Notes: generated by a model from the sequence alone, not told the origin. DNA of 53,653 nt from an uncultured Eggerthellaceae bacterium (GCA_904420215.1 CAJFUR010000124.1:1-53653), one strand, 5' to 3'; shown: positions 24,259 to 37,106, counted from the stretch's first letter. Translations and numbers: made by a program.

Positions 24259-27200
24259 CTACGCCCCGCGCGGACGCTCCCAGCGCCTGCGGAGGCGGCG
24301 CATCGCGCCGGCGCCCGCAGCCGCCGAAAGCGCAGCCGCAACGCCCAGCAGCACGAAGACGGGCCCCTGGCCGTCGCCCGTCTTCGACAGCAGCGTCGCC
24401 GGGGGGATCCTCTCATTGGTTACCTGCAACACCAGTCCGTCGTCCACGATGGCGTAGCCCGCGCCCGCCTCCCCGGCAAGCGTCCCGTCTGGCCTGACCG
24501 TGAAGGTGTAGTCTTTCTCTATGAGCCGGTAGCCGTCGGGAGCCTTCTGCTCCGTGACCGTGTACGACTCTCCCGCAACCAGAGAGGCCAGCGTGGCCGT
24601 GCCGTCCTGCGCGCTCTCAAGCGCCTTTTCGGCCGCGCCGTCGGCGAACGTGCCCACCACCTTGAACTCGGCGCCGGAAAGCGCCTTGCCGTCCTCGGAC
24701 ACCTTGCGCAGCTCAACCTCGATGGCCGCATCCCTCACCGTAACCACCGCGGTTCCGTCCGCCTGATCGACGGACACGGCACCGCGCACGCCCTCCGGCG
24801 TCGCTTCGTCCACCGCCACCGTGCCGTCGTCGTGGACGCGCAACACCACATCGCCTAGAAGCTCGTAGCCGGCAGGAGCCTGCGTTTCCCGAATCAGGTA
24901 GCGCTCCCCCTCCGCGCTTCCCAGAAGCACGTAGTCTTGGAACAGCACGCCCGCATCGTCGGACGAGAACGTTTTTTCCACGTCCCCGTCGGGGAACCGG
25001 CCCTGCACGGCGAACTCGGCGCCCGCAAGCGCATTGCCTGCGGCGTCGCGCTTTATCAGCGAAACCCGAATCAGGTCGTCCTTCACGGAAACTACCGCCG
25101 TGCCGTCGGCGTCCTCCGAGGCCGTGTACAGCCCGCTGCCCTCCTTGCCCGCCACGCTGCCGCCCGCATCGGCTCCGACGAAGGACAGCGTGCCGTCGGC
25201 GTTGACCACAAACGTGGCCGACCCCGCCAGTTCGTGCCCTGCCGGGGCGAACACTTCGGAAATGGTATAGGATGCGCCTGCCACCAGCCAAGCGGCGTCG
25301 ATCTCCACCGCGCCGTCGGAGCCGCTCGTGAACGTTCTGGCTTCGGAGCCGTCGTGGGGAACGATCTCGAACACCGCGCCCGCCAAAGGCTCGCCGTCGC
25401 GGTTGGTCTTCATGATTCTTGCCTTGATGGGCGTGTCGGCCGCCGTCAGCGCAATGGCGCCTCCGTCTGCAATCTGGTATCCCGGCTGGCCGTCGGCCGC
25501 CTCCACGCTGTCGGCCGCCACCGTTATGGTGCCGTCTGCCGCCACCGCGAAGCCAAAGGAACCCGCCACTATTTCATGGCCGTCCGCCGCGCGCGCCTCG
25601 ACGACGGTGTACGTCTCGCCCGCCACCAGCAACGCCTCCAAGTTGACGAGGCCGCCACCGTCCGTGGTCAGGCGCTGCTCGGTGCTGCCGTCGGCGAACG
25701 CGCCCTTCACCACGAATTCGGCGCCCGCAAGCGGCGTTGCGTAATCGTCGGTGCTCACCTTCTGCAGCCCCACGACCACCGGCGTGTCCACGGCCCGCAC
25801 GGTGAACGTGTTGGCGTCGCTTTTCTCGTAGCCGTTCGGCACCACGCCCGTTGCCTCGAGGGCGCCGTCTTCGGCAACCCTGACGGAAAGCGTTCCGGCG
25901 ATGAGCTCGTAGCCTGCGGGCGCCGCCGTCTCCGCGATGGCGTACGTGGCGCCCACGCACAGCTGACCCTCCAGCGAGGCCGTGCCGTCCTCCCCCGTCG
26001 TCAGCCCCCTCGCCCCCGTCGTGCCGTCGGCGAACGCGCCCGCGCCCACAGGCGTCACCGTGAACCGCGCTCCGGGAAGCGGGGTTCCGTCCTCGGCCAC
26101 CTTTTCCACAGCAAGCCGCGTCGGGCTGTCGGCGGCAACCACCGTCACGCCGTCGGTGTCCACGCGGTATCCAACCATGTCCCCGACGGGAACCAGCGTG
26201 CCGTCGGCCCGCACGTCGAACGCAAACGTGCCAGCAATGCGCGTGTACCCGGCCGGCACGCCCGTCTCGGTCACCTGGTAGCGGTTGCCCGCAACCAGAC
26301 CTTCTATCAGAACCGCGCCGTCGGCGCCGGTTTCCACGCTCTTGCTCGCGGCGCCGTCGGCGAAGGCGCCCACCACGTCGAAGGCCACGCCGGACAGCGC
26401 CTTCGTCTCGTCGTTGGCGTCCACCTTCTTGACGAATGCCCGTATGGGCTCGTCGGCAAGGGAGACGGTGGCCGCATTGCCGTTCAGGGACCACGGGGCG
26501 GAAATGCCGTCGGCTGCCGTCAGAGAACCGTCTGCCTGCACCGTCACATGCAGCGTTCCGCCTGCCAACTCGTAGCCTGCGGGCGCCGCCGCCTCCGCGA
26601 TGGCATACGTGGCGCCCACGCACAGCTGGCCCTCCAGCGAGGCCGTGCCGTCCGCCCCCGTCGTCAGTTCCCTCGCGCCCGTCGCGCCGTCGGCGAACGC
26701 GCCCGCGCCCACCGGCGTCACCGTGAACCGCGCTCCGGGAAGGGTCTCCGTCCCGTCTTCGTTGGTTTTGCGCAGCACCAGGCGCGTGGGCTGGTTCTCC
26801 ACATCCTGCAGCACGGCCTCCGCCTCCACGGTGTCACGCGCGACAACGAACGCGGCGCTCGCTGCCGGCTCGTCGCCAACCTGCCCCGCGAAGCCGCCGG
26901 CCGGCGTCGTTTCCACAAAGCGGTACGTGCCCCACGGCAGGCCGGAAACGCGCAGCACGCCCGCCGCCGGCGCGGCGGAGGCGTCTTCTGCGGCGCTTCC
27001 TGCGGCGGCGTCGAACGCATACGCCTTCCCCGTGGCAAGGCCCGTCGCAACGTCCTCCCACGTGGCGTCGACGCGTTGCCGCTGCAGGGCGAACACCGCG
27101 CCGTCAAGCGCCGCGCCGTCGGCGGCGCTCTCCTTCCTGAACGACGCGCTGCCGGTCAGCCGCGTGTTCGCCAATCCCCCGTCCTGATCCACGTCGGCGC

Positions 27201-30200
27201 CTTCCACCACCGCCTCGATGGCGGCACGGTCGCCCGCATCGGCCAGGTCGAACTCCCCGTTGTGGTCTTCGTTTCCCAAGGAGAACGTTGCCTTGAAGCC
27301 CGCGTTCGCCACGTAGCCCTCGTTCGCCGTTTCCACCAGCTCGTAGCTCCCTTTGCCAGACAGCTCCAGAACCAGCATGCCTTCCGCATTCGTGCGCGGC
27401 GCCGCGACTGTGGGCGCGCCGCCGCCGGCCGGCGTGTACGTCAGGCGAAACTCCGTTTCCGAAATGCCCTCGCCCGATTCGGCATCGTACTTGAACAGCG
27501 TCACCGTCGCCTTGAAGGGGTCGTTCAGCAGCACGGAAGCCGGTTGGGAGCCCGGCTCTGCGGCGGCGTTGTCCCGCACCGTCACCGCATGCGCCTCGCC
27601 GTGGTTCGCCACGGCGTCGAGCGTGAAGGCGAACTTCGCCGCGTCGCCGTCGGGCAGATGGGCTGCGTCGGAAGTGCCCACTTCCAACAGGTAGTATGCA
27701 CCCGCCTGCAGGCCGTCCGACAGGACCGCTCGGCGCCCGTCGGTCTGACCCACCAGCGCTATGTCGCTGTCAGCCGAGGCGAACGACCCGTCGGCGCCAC
27801 TCGTCAGGCCCTGCGCCATCAGCTCGTCGCCGCCGCCTGCGGCGGTGCCCACGCGGTACAGGTCGAACGTCGCGCCCTGCACCGGGGAGGCCGCATCGTC
27901 CGCCAAAGCCTTCGCGAACTCGAAGTACCCGCGGAACACCGGATCGACGGCCGTCACGCACGCCACGCCGTCGTCCTGCGACACCGCCCCATCCACGCCC
28001 GAGGACACCGTGCCGTCGGCAGCCAAGGCGAATGGAACGTCGTCGGCCCGCACGTGGTCTTGCGGCACCGCGCCCGTCTCCCGCACCAGATAGTCGCCCG
28101 CCGCGAGCCCGACCACATACGTGGCCGCCCCGCCAGTCATGGGCGTCAGCTTCGCGGTGTCGGCCTGCCCGTTGCCCGTGCCGTTGGGCCACACCTCGCC
28201 CGTGGCCACGCCGGACGGGCTCGCCCACGTGGCCACCCGGCCCTGTGCGTCGCGCTGCCACACGGCGTAGGTGGTCCGCCCGTCGCGCGACATAACGGCC
28301 AACTCTATGCCGTCAAGCCGCTCACCCTGCACGCCCGCGGCGTCGGGGTCGGCATCCCAGTCGTTCACCTTGTCCAGCGTGAAGCGCGTGGCGGTGTTCG
28401 CAATGCCGTCGCCCGTCTGGTTGCCGTCGGCGCCCACCTGCGTGGAGCCGCCTGCGTAAACGGGGTAGAAACCGGGAATGCTGCCGGCGGTTTCGGAGGC
28501 GCGGTAGGTGTACGCGTTGCCGTCGCCGTCGGTTCTGGGCAGCCCGGAGTACGCCCACGTCCACATGCCGGCCGTCCCCTCGCTCCACGCCGGCTGCGGC
28601 ATCGTGCCGTCGGCAGTCCTCGCCTCCTCCCACTGCGCGTTCTGGTCGGCGGGGTCGTCCGTCGTGCGGTGCAGCACCATGGAGGGCGCCCTGTCAACAA
28701 CGCCGTCGCCGTTCTGGTCGAAGGCGGGCGCGAAGCCGGTTCCGTAATCCTCCCATGCCTTCGTGCCGCTCAGGCCTATGGTGTAGAGCGAGTTGACGTA
28801 AACCTGGTGGGCGCCGCCTGCCGCCACGGCCTGGCCGCTGTCGCCCGCCACCAAGGCGTCGCCCTCGTCAAGCGGCGTTTCCGCAAGGGGGTTCTCGACG
28901 TCGTAGCCCCCGGGAACCGCCTCCACTGCGCGGTAGCGGTACGCGTTGCCGTCCGCATCCTGCGCGGGAAGGTTCGCGAAGGTGGCCGCGTTGGAGCCGA
29001 ACGTCGCGTCCTGCGCGTCCATGCTGCCGGTGATGCTGGCCGTGACCACCCGGCCTTCCGCATCGGTCACCCAGTCCCACGTCGCCCCATTGTCCGACGA
29101 GCGCTGCAGCTTGTACGTCACCGACCAGCGCTCGTTGCGGTACTGGTCGTAAACGACGTCGCGCAGGCCCCATTCGTTGCCGTTGTCGTCCCATGCCTTC
29201 CGCACCGTCAGCTCCGTGTCGTCGAGAACATTCGTGATCAGCGTGCTGCTCGATGCGGCCAGCGAAGCGCTGCCCTCGTTGGCGTTCCACGTCGTGTGCT
29301 GCTGCCCGTTGTACGAGGCTGCCGTGTCGTACACAATGGACGCGCCCGTGTCGTTCGCCGGAGCGAACGTCGCCTCGTCGGCTCCCACCTTGGTTTCCAC
29401 CACGCGGTACTCCACTTCGTAGACGGCGCCAGCGGCGTCCTTGACGCGCACGGGCACGCTGTTCCACGTGTGGCTCCACGCGTTGTCTGCGGCAAGCGTC
29501 TGTTCCACGTTTGGAAAGCCGCTCGGCACTCCACCCACCAACCGGGCGAACACGTCGGCGGCAGACGCCCATGCGGAATAGCCGCCCTCCGCGGCGTTCA
29601 GCGCCTTGTAGCGCGCCTGGAGCTGGACTTCGACGCTCGTCGGGCGCAAGCCCCATGCGTCGTCGCCGTCTTCCCACGCCTTCCTCGCGACAACGGATCC
29701 TTTGAGGCGGTTGTTCAGGTTGCCGAACGCGCCTTCGTAGGAGCCTTCCGCTTCCGTGGCCTTGCCGCTGCCCGTTGCCGTGCCCACCTGCGTGCGGTAG
29801 TGCATGGTGCCGTCGGTCAGCGTCTCTGCAATGGTGTAGGTCCAGGCGCTGCCGTCGGGCGCCCACTGCTCCAAATTGGATATCGTGTACGTCCACGAGG
29901 CGACGTCCGCGCCCTTTTGCGTCCATTCCAAATAATTGTCTGCATCCGGATCGTTCGATTGCAGCGAAACGGGCTCTTCCTGGCCGCTGGCCGACGTGCG
30001 CGAGAGCGTCAGCTGGATGTCGCTGGGGCGCACGCCGAAGGCGTTGTTGTAGTCGGTCCACGTCTTGGCACCCGTCAGCTCCAGCGTGTCCGCCTCGTAG
30101 GCGTTCGCGAACGTGACGTCAACGGCCGTGTCGTACACGGGCGTGCCGTCGGCACCGGGCGTTGCCGCAACCACCATCGACGTGCCGTCGTCCTTCATGG

Positions 30201-33200
30201 CAGCCGGCGAGGCCACGCCCTCGTCGCCAACCGCGCCGGCGCCCAGCCCGGCCGCGCCCAGCGTCAGATCTCCCAGGCCCACCTGCGTGGCATAGCCGTC
30301 CATAGACGCCTCCACCACCCAGTAACGCCAGTACGTGCCGTTGGGGGCGTATACCTCCAGCTCCTCGAAGGTGTACGTCGCGTTGCTCCTCTCGGCTTCG
30401 GCCCGCCCGAATTCCTCGGCCGAAATGGTGCCCACCGCCACCCGCTCGGGGCTGCTCGGGCCGGCCTCGCCCTCGTACTGGCGATACAGAACGAATTCCA
30501 CGTCGGGGTACGCGTCGCCCGCATCCCGCCCGTCGAACAGCTTCTTCACCGTCAGCGAGCCTTTGGTTGCGTCGTAGGCGTTGTTGAGGTAGAACGAGCC
30601 GGTCTGCCCGTGGCGGATGCTGTACACCTGGCCCGCGGCGTCCAGGCCGGCGTCCTGCGCGAAGTTCACGCTTCCCACGTCGCTTGATTGCAGGTATCCC
30701 GGCGTGTCCAGCAGGCCCACCATCACCTCGCGCGCGCGGTACTGGTACAGGTTGCCGTGTTCGTCGAACGCCGGCAGCGTCTCGCCGGAGGGGCCATTGG
30801 AGTTGTCGCCCGGAGAGGCGATGGAATACGTGTAGCGGTTGCCGTCGCCCGGCGCCTGTTCCATGCGGGACGTCCACGCCACGGCCCCAACGCTGCCGTC
30901 CGCGTTCTCGGCCGGCACCCACGCGCCCGACGCGTCCCGTTCCACGTACAGGTCGGGCCATTCGTCGTCCGTCGCCAGCTTCCGCTGCAGGAACACCACG
31001 ATTTCGGGGATGTCGGCAGACTGCACGGAGCCCGGCAGGTTCGACCACAGCTTCGTGCCGTTGGCCACAAGGGTGCCCGTCAGCGAGTTGACAAACGTAC
31101 CGCCCGAACGCACGGCATAGGCCGTGCCGGCGCTGTCGTCGATGTTGGCGGCGTTGCCGCTTGCGACTTCGATGAGCTGCGGATCGGCTGGGTCGTGCGA
31201 GCCGGTCATCCGGCTGGCGGAAAACGTCACGTCGCCATAGCCCAGACTGGCACCGTCGTTCATGAACTCCTCAACGGCGTAGTAGGTGATCTCGTCGCCG
31301 TACCTGTCGTACTTCGGCAGGCCGTCGATCGTGCAAGACTGCAGGTACTGCGAGGCATCCAGCGGCGTGGGATTCGAAAGGCCGAAGGCGGATCCCCCTT
31401 CCCCGTCCGTGGCCGCACGCCACAGGTAATGGATGTAGCCGTCCACCGCCACCGGCTTCTCGTTCGTGGCCTTGCTCACCTGATACAGCGTGAGAGCGAT
31501 GTCGGGGCGCTGCAGCGCCTCGTTCACGTAAACGTCGTTCCACTCCTTGTAGAACGTCACTTCCGTCGTGGCCGTGCGCCGGTTGGCAACATGGTAGGTC
31601 TGCGTGTCGTGGAAGTGGATGGGGCCGATGACATAGTCGCCAGTGGTCGAGGATATCACGTAGTCGCCCTGTTCCTGCTGGTTGGCAAAGCGCTCTTCCA
31701 CCGTGTAGTGCACCACTTCGCCGTCGGAGGCTATGCCCTTGTACTTGGGCAGGCCGAAGAAGCCGTAGGTGGAGGTGTCGGAATCGGGGCTTACCGGCAC
31801 CACCAGCGCCATGCCGCCGTCTTCCACACGCGCGGAATCGAGCGGGGCGCCGTCCTGGTCGTACAGGGGTATCTTGTTGCCGCCCGCAAGCTGCGCATAG
31901 GCGTTCCCACCCTCCACGAAGAAGCGGGCCTCCGGGTCGTCCACCCTCAGCACCAGCTCCGCCGCAGGGCGCTCGTCGGGGGCCGCCGACCCGTCGATCC
32001 ATTCCTTTTCCACCGTGAGGTCTATCAGGCCGATGCGGCGGTTGTTCACCGTCAGGGTCTGCTCCCCGAAGGGGCCCGCGGCTTCGGCGGCGTACGTCAC
32101 TTCATATGCGTGCTCATGCGTGGCCACGCGTTCCAAGTCGTTGGTCCAGCCGGCGTTCACCCAGTCCTCGTGGCCCAGCCCCGCCGCCACGGCCTCGTCG
32201 CGCGTGAACACCTCGAAGCTTTCGCTTCCGTCGAGGGCGTCGAGGCGCGTTTCCTCGATGACGATGTCGTCCGTAGTCAGGCCGTCCACGGGAACCACCA
32301 GTTCGTAGAACCATGCGTTGGCTTCGGACAACGCTATGTCCGCCCTGATGACTTCGCCGGCGCGGTAGCGGAGGCTGCCGTCGCGCGCCGTCAGGTCGCG
32401 GGCCGCGCGCACGGTGACGTAGCAGATCAGCCGGTGCGCCGAGTCGTCGCCGTCCGTCCACTCCTTCAGCAGGTGGAAGTCGGTGCCCTCGCCCGGGCCA
32501 TAGGAGTTCGTGATCGTGGTCAGGTGGTTTTCGGCGTCGTAGACGCGGTCGCTGTCCCATCCTGCCGGCTCGCTTTCCACCACGCGGTAAACGTACTTGG
32601 CCCCCGTGGCGGAATACTGCGGCAGACCCGTGATCTCTAGGTAGTACGGGCTCGTTTCCTGCGCGGCGGCAGGCCCCGACCCCCCATTGCCCTGAATGCG
32701 GTCGTCGAACGGCGTCGCTTCGGCATCGGCCTTGCCGTCGAGCACGAATTCCCCCACAAGCGTGGTGTTCTGGTACACGCGCACGGTCACCGTGTCGGTG
32801 CGGGCTTGGTCGGGCTGCTGGCGCGCGTAGGTGCCGTCGGGTTGTTCCCACAGCTTCTCCACGTTCTCGTGCGTCGCATTGTCGAACGAGTTGACAATGG
32901 TGCCGTCCTCGCCCATGAAAGACGTGAAGCGCACCGGCTCGGCCGCGTCGGCCGAACTCTCCCGCGCATGCAAGTACAGCGTGAACTCGGCCGCGTTTGC
33001 CTCCTCGTCGCGTTCGAACTGTGTCTCGTCGGCCCCGCGGCCTTCCTGCACCACGTCCGTCTCCACCCAGCGGTAGGCTATCTCGTATCCGTCGTCGTCG
33101 TATTTAGGATACGTTCCCGCTATCTCCTGCGTGAGCGTTTCGGCATTGAATCCCTCTATGGCCTGCGTGACGGGTGCTCCCTCGGCGTCAAGAGCGGGCG

Positions 33201-35975
33201 TCCACGCGCCGGTTTCCCGGTCGCGGCGCTGGAGCGTGAAGACGCACCGCACGTTTTGCAACTGATCCTGAAACGCGGCCACCGACCAGGTTTTCATCTG
33301 CCTGACCTGCTTCGTTCCCGAAAGGTGGTTTTCCACCGTGCCGCCGTTGTAGGTCAGGTGGTCGTTCGCGGGGCGCGTCCACGCGTCGGCCGTCGAGTTC
33401 GGGTCGCGGTTCTGGTCGGTGTAGCCTATCGTGGCGTCGGCCGCAACGTTGTAGTAGTTGGGAGCCGTGCCGTCGAACTCCACCGTGTAGTTCGCCACTG
33501 CAGTGTCCTCGCGCACGCCGTAGACGAAGGGATAGCCGTCGGAGTCGTATTTGTCCAAGGCGAGGCCGGGATACTGCTCCTTCAGCAGCGCCCCCAAGTC
33601 AACGCGACCGTTCTCGTCGGCGTCTTCGGGAGTGGCAACCAGCGTGATGAAGCTGCCGTCGGCGGCCCGCACCTGCGAGGCGTGATCGACGGAGCCGGGG
33701 GTGGAACCATCGGAGTAGCGCCACAGCGAGAACGACACTTCGGTGCGCAAGGCGGCGTTCTTTCCGTCGAACCACTGCTTGTAAGCCGCGAACTCCGTGG
33801 TGCCCGTGTGCGTGAACACAACGGTGCCGCCCGTGTAGGCGGCATCCACCACTGCGCCATGGTTGACCGATGCGGAATTGTCGTACGCGGCGGCGTAGTA
33901 GTCGTCGTCCGCCACGAAGTCGCGGTACACGATGCGGTACTCGATGGGCTCCCCCGCCACGGTGTAGCGGGGCAGGCTGGCCGAAAGCGTTCCCGAACAC
34001 GAGCCTTCGTCGGGAAGCCAGCCGAACGCCCCGCCGATGCTTGCCTGGGCCTGCCCGTTGCCGCCGCCAACCATGAGGTCGTCGAGGGCATAGGTGGCCT
34101 TGACCTCGTTGTTCACCACAACGTCGATGTACAGGTAGCCGCTCGTGCTGCCGCCCAGCTCCTCCAGCGTGTCGTCGCCCACCTTGCCCACGATGCGAAA
34201 CGACTCCTCGGAGAGCAGCTGCAGATACTGCGTGTCCGGCGCGCCTTCGCCGTAAGACGCGGCGTTGCGCAGGTAGCCGTAGCCGGCATAGTCTGCCATG
34301 TCGGTCATCGACCACTCGATGCGGTAGGAGGCGTCCGTGGAAACGTACACGGGGTTGCCCGTGTCGGGGTCGTAGATCAGCCCGTTGTCGTCCTCGTCCT
34401 GCGCCCACGTGGTCTGCACCACCGTGGCGGGCAAGGCGTCTGCCGTGGAAACGTACGTGTTGACCGCAGTCTGGCGCGTTCCCGCCGAAGGGGCGGCGTC
34501 CATACCCAGGTACTTCTTCACGTTCTCGGGCGTTGCCGGAAGGTCCTTCGCCTCCGTGCCGCCATCGGAAATGATGAGGCCGTCCTCGTCCACGTGCATC
34601 ACGTTGCCGTCGGCGTCGTAGAGCGTGAACGTCAACGTGGGCGAGACGGCGTCCGTCGATGGGCGCGAACCGATGTTGTTGTCCGCCCATTGGGTGACCA
34701 CCTGCTTGGACGTGGACGCCGTGCCGGGCTTGCGCGTGGGCGCGGGAGGCTCGCCCGCACGCGCAGGCGACACGAGCGCGCCCAGCGCCGCAACCAGCTT
34801 GTCCACCCGCGCCTTGTCGGCGGCGTCGGGCGATGCGGCAACGGCATCGGCGCCTTGGGCATCCGAAGGAAGGGCGTTGCCCGAAAGCCCCCAAAGGGCC
34901 AGCACCTCTGCACGCGAGGGCACGCCAAGCACAACCGTGCGCGCCGTGCCGTCTTCGGCCGTCTGCACGACCCAGTCGATCTGGGACGCCTCGTCCTGCA
35001 CCAGCGACGCGTCCAGAAGCACGGGAAGCGATGCCGTCCCAAGGGGCGCGGAAACGGGTGCGGAAGCATCAGAGGCCGCGCGGGCGTTCTCGCCCGATGC
35101 ACCGGCGTCGGAGGCGTCATCGGCAGCAGCGTCGGAGGCGTCGCCGGCGGCAACGCCCTCCCCGGACGCCTGCCTCTGGCGAACGAGGTCCGCGGCGGCA
35201 TCAGTCAGAGTGAATCTGACGCCCCCCCCCCGGCGACTATTTCGGCGTGCGCAACCTGCACGCCCGTGGATGCCTCGCAAACCTCGAAGGAGCCTTCCGC
35301 GCCCGCAGCGGAAACGCCCTCGGGCAACATGACTTGGAAGTAGTCGCCCGCTTGGACGCCCTGCCCTTCGGGAATCGGCCCGAAGTCGAACGACACCTCG
35401 AGATCCGCCGGTATGGCTTCGGGAAGCGCCACGCTCTGGCCGGGCGCGGCGGCTTCGCCGGAAGCAGAGATCGCGGCTTTCGACCCATCGGCAGGAGATG
35501 CGGCCTCCTGCGCTGCCGCGGCGCCCTGCAGCGCAGTGGGGCACTCCGGCGAAATTTCCAGAGATCCGTCGAAGGACAGGGCGTCCACGACGCCCGACCA
35601 GTCCCTTGGCGCGCGTTCGCCTTCCCCACCTTCCCCGTCGGCGGAAGCAGACGGGGAACCGGCCACATCCAACCTCTCAACGGGAAGTTGAGCATCAACC
35701 TCTCCCTGCAGCCCGCTGCCCAAGCCCTGCGCGCCGGAAGCCTTCCCGCCCTCGCCGTCTTGGGAGTAGGTCGGAAGCGCATTGGAGTCCTCTTCCGGCG
35801 AGGGCGCGCACGTGGGCTGCGCAGCGGGCGCCCCGCAAGGATCACCCTCGTCCGAGGAGCTTGCATACGCCGCCACCGAAACGGGCATCATGGTTGCCAC
35901 CAGCATGAACGCCATGAACACATTGAACAGTCGTTCGGACAGCGCATGCGGGGCCACTCGATGTGTTTTCTTCAT
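24259..35975 (-). CDS. Giant Cna_B-repeat sortase-anchored surface adhesin, switched out of frame by a poly-G tract
   Basis: Read with one extra G (or two fewer) in the ten-base tract at 35222-35231, this encodes about 3,905 residues. As sequenced, translation from ATG 35975 (GAGAAGG upstream) stops at 35205 after 256 residues. Order: signal peptide (ERLFNVFMAFMLVATMMPVSVAAYA), acidic disordered segment, SdrG-like head (from about residue 220, VSFDFGPIPEGQGVQAGDYF), then about twelve Cna_B domains starting with K-W strands (VEKEWIDG, VRKAWDDNG, TGAKTWTDY, GTKAWEDYG), then about eleven SpaA-type domains (KVSEDGKALSGAEF, ending in ETQAPAGYEL-like motifs with isopeptide Glu), and a sorting signal LLSKTGD, hydrophobic helix and RRLRRRWERPR tail. 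No sortase gene is adjacent. It likely mediates host or mucus attachment. Confidence 0.88.
25906..26079 (-). repeat. Near-identical internal duplication in the adhesin, copy 1
   Basis: 174 bases matching 26569-26742, offset by exactly 663 bases (221 codons), with roughly ten differences. They encode the LPGARFTVTPVGAGAFADG through YAIAE-AAPAGYEL part of two SpaA-type domains separated by one different domain. Confidence 0.85.
26569..26742 (-). repeat. Near-identical internal duplication in the adhesin, copy 2
   Basis: Partner of 25906-26079. Recombination between the two direct copies would delete or duplicate 663 bases and keep the frame, changing the number of domains by two. Confidence 0.85.
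35222..35231 (-). repeat. Ten-base poly-G tract in the adhesin gene (phase-variation switch candidate)
   Basis: Ten G on the coding strand after the codons for HAEIVA. Eight or eleven G join the signal-peptide frame to the long repeat frame (GGGVRFTLTDAAADLV); ten G leads to a stop within six codons. Confidence 0.85.
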
Positions 35976-36088
35976 AAGACCTTCTCGCTTCCTTGCCGCA
36001 CGCAACGGGCGCCTCATCCGTCCCCTTGCAAAAGACAGTCTCGCCAAAGGCAGCTTATCAATGAGCGCCTGCATCAACTATAGACATC

Positions 36089-36109
36089 TAAAAAGAATAC
36101 CTCTTTTTA
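36089..36109. promoter_or_regulatory. 21-bp palindrome in the A/T-rich region upstream of the adhesin
   Basis: TAAAAAGA-N5-TCTTTTTA is a perfect inverted repeat about 115 bases upstream of the adhesin start, in the only A/T-rich part of the gap. On the minus strand TTGCGA, 18 bases, TATTCT overlaps it and may be the promoter. It is a candidate operator, possibly for the AraC protein encoded just upstream. Confidence 0.5.
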
Positions 36110-36185
36110 ATGTTGTATCGCAAGTAGCAAATATGACACAAGAAGACCCGCTTATTACAGACGCTTCCGCCTGCACACCGAATTC

Positions 36186-37106
36186 CTATGCGTTCCCCGT
36201 TTCGCCCGGTTCACACAAACGCTCCCTCAGCGCCCGCTGGTAGGCGGTCGGCGTCATGCCCAGCGCTTTTTTGAAAGTCCGCGAGAAATGGCTCGAATCG
36301 CTGAACCCGGCACGCGCCGCCACCTGCGCCATCGAAACGTCGGGGTCGCGCAGGAATTCCGTCGCCTTGTCCAGCCGCAGCGATTGCAGGTAGGCGTGCG
36401 GCGTCGTCTGCAGCGTCTCGCGGAAACACCGCAGCAGGGCCGACTCGCTCACGCATGCCGCGCGCGCGATGTCGCACGTTTCTATCGGGTCGGCATAGTG
36501 ACCGCCCATGAAGGCGAGCGCCGCGCGCATGCGCTCCGAAAGCTTCGCCGCCGCCTTGGAAGGCGCGACTGGCTCGGAATTGTCGATGTAGCAACTCCAT
36601 GCGGCACACAGGTACGCGACCATCCGGTAGCGCTTCTCGGGCGTGGCGCTTTCGGCCATGGCCGCGGCGCGCACCTTCGCCAGACAGGCGGCGATCTCGC
36701 CGTGCCACGCTTCCGAACCGTCGAAATGCACCACCGTCTGCATGCGCGCATCGGTGCGGCGCGACACGGCCTGCAACGGCAGGTCGCCGCCGGGAAGCAG
36801 GCCCAGCACGCGCGCCGGGAAGACGAAGCTCGTGTAGACGGAACCTTTCGCACTGGTCACGCGGTGCAGCGCATCGGGCGTGACAAGAAGCGCCGAGCCC
36901 TCCTGACAGGAATAGTGGTTCTCGGGCGTGTCCACGCTGGCCGAGCCTTGCACGAAAATGATAAACTGCACGTCTTCGTGCCAATGCATCTCGTTGTGGC
37001 CCACGCGCGGCGGATAGCTGATGCCATCGCGCACATCGAGCACCAACAAGGGGAAATCGGTTTCGAGCATGGGATTGGGCGCGTGTATTTCCGTCCGCTT
37101 CTCCAT
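36186..37106 (-). CDS. AraC-family transcriptional regulator
   Basis: 306 residues. An N-terminal cupin-like sensor (NEMHWHEDVQFIIFVQGSASV, SCQEGSALLVTPDALHRV) is followed by the C-terminal pair of AraC HTHs (about 205-300: VSESALLRCFRETLQTTPHAYLQSLRLDKATEFL and AARAGFSDSSHFSRTFKKALGMTP). The inducer is unknown. AAAGGCGG precedes ATG 37106; an upstream in-frame start at 37139 has a poorer site. It lies 210 bases upstream of the giant adhesin on the same strand and may regulate it; divergent to the MFS remnant. Confidence 0.93.
   Translation of the reverse strand: MEKRTEIHAPNPMLETDFPLLVLDVRDGISYPPRVGHNEMHWHEDVQFIIFVQGSASVDTPENHYSCQEGSALLVTPDALHRVTSAKGSVYTSFVFPARVLGLLPGGDLPLQAVSRRTDARMQTVVHFDGSEAWHGEIAACLAKVRAAAMAESATPEKRYRMVAYLCAAWSCYIDNSEPVAPSKAAAKLSERMRAALAFMGGHYADPIETCDIARAACVSESALLRCFRETLQTTPHAYLQSLRLDKATEFLRDPDVSMAQVAARAGFSDSSHFSRTFKKALGMTPTAYQRALRERLCEPGETGNA

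Noticed and set aside
24937-35343. Very long plus-strand open frames antisense to the adhesin (one of about 1,900 codons)
   Set aside because: They mirror the codon structure of the repeat gene at high GC, lack ribosome sites and known domains, and give His/Arg/Val-rich products typical of antisense shadows.
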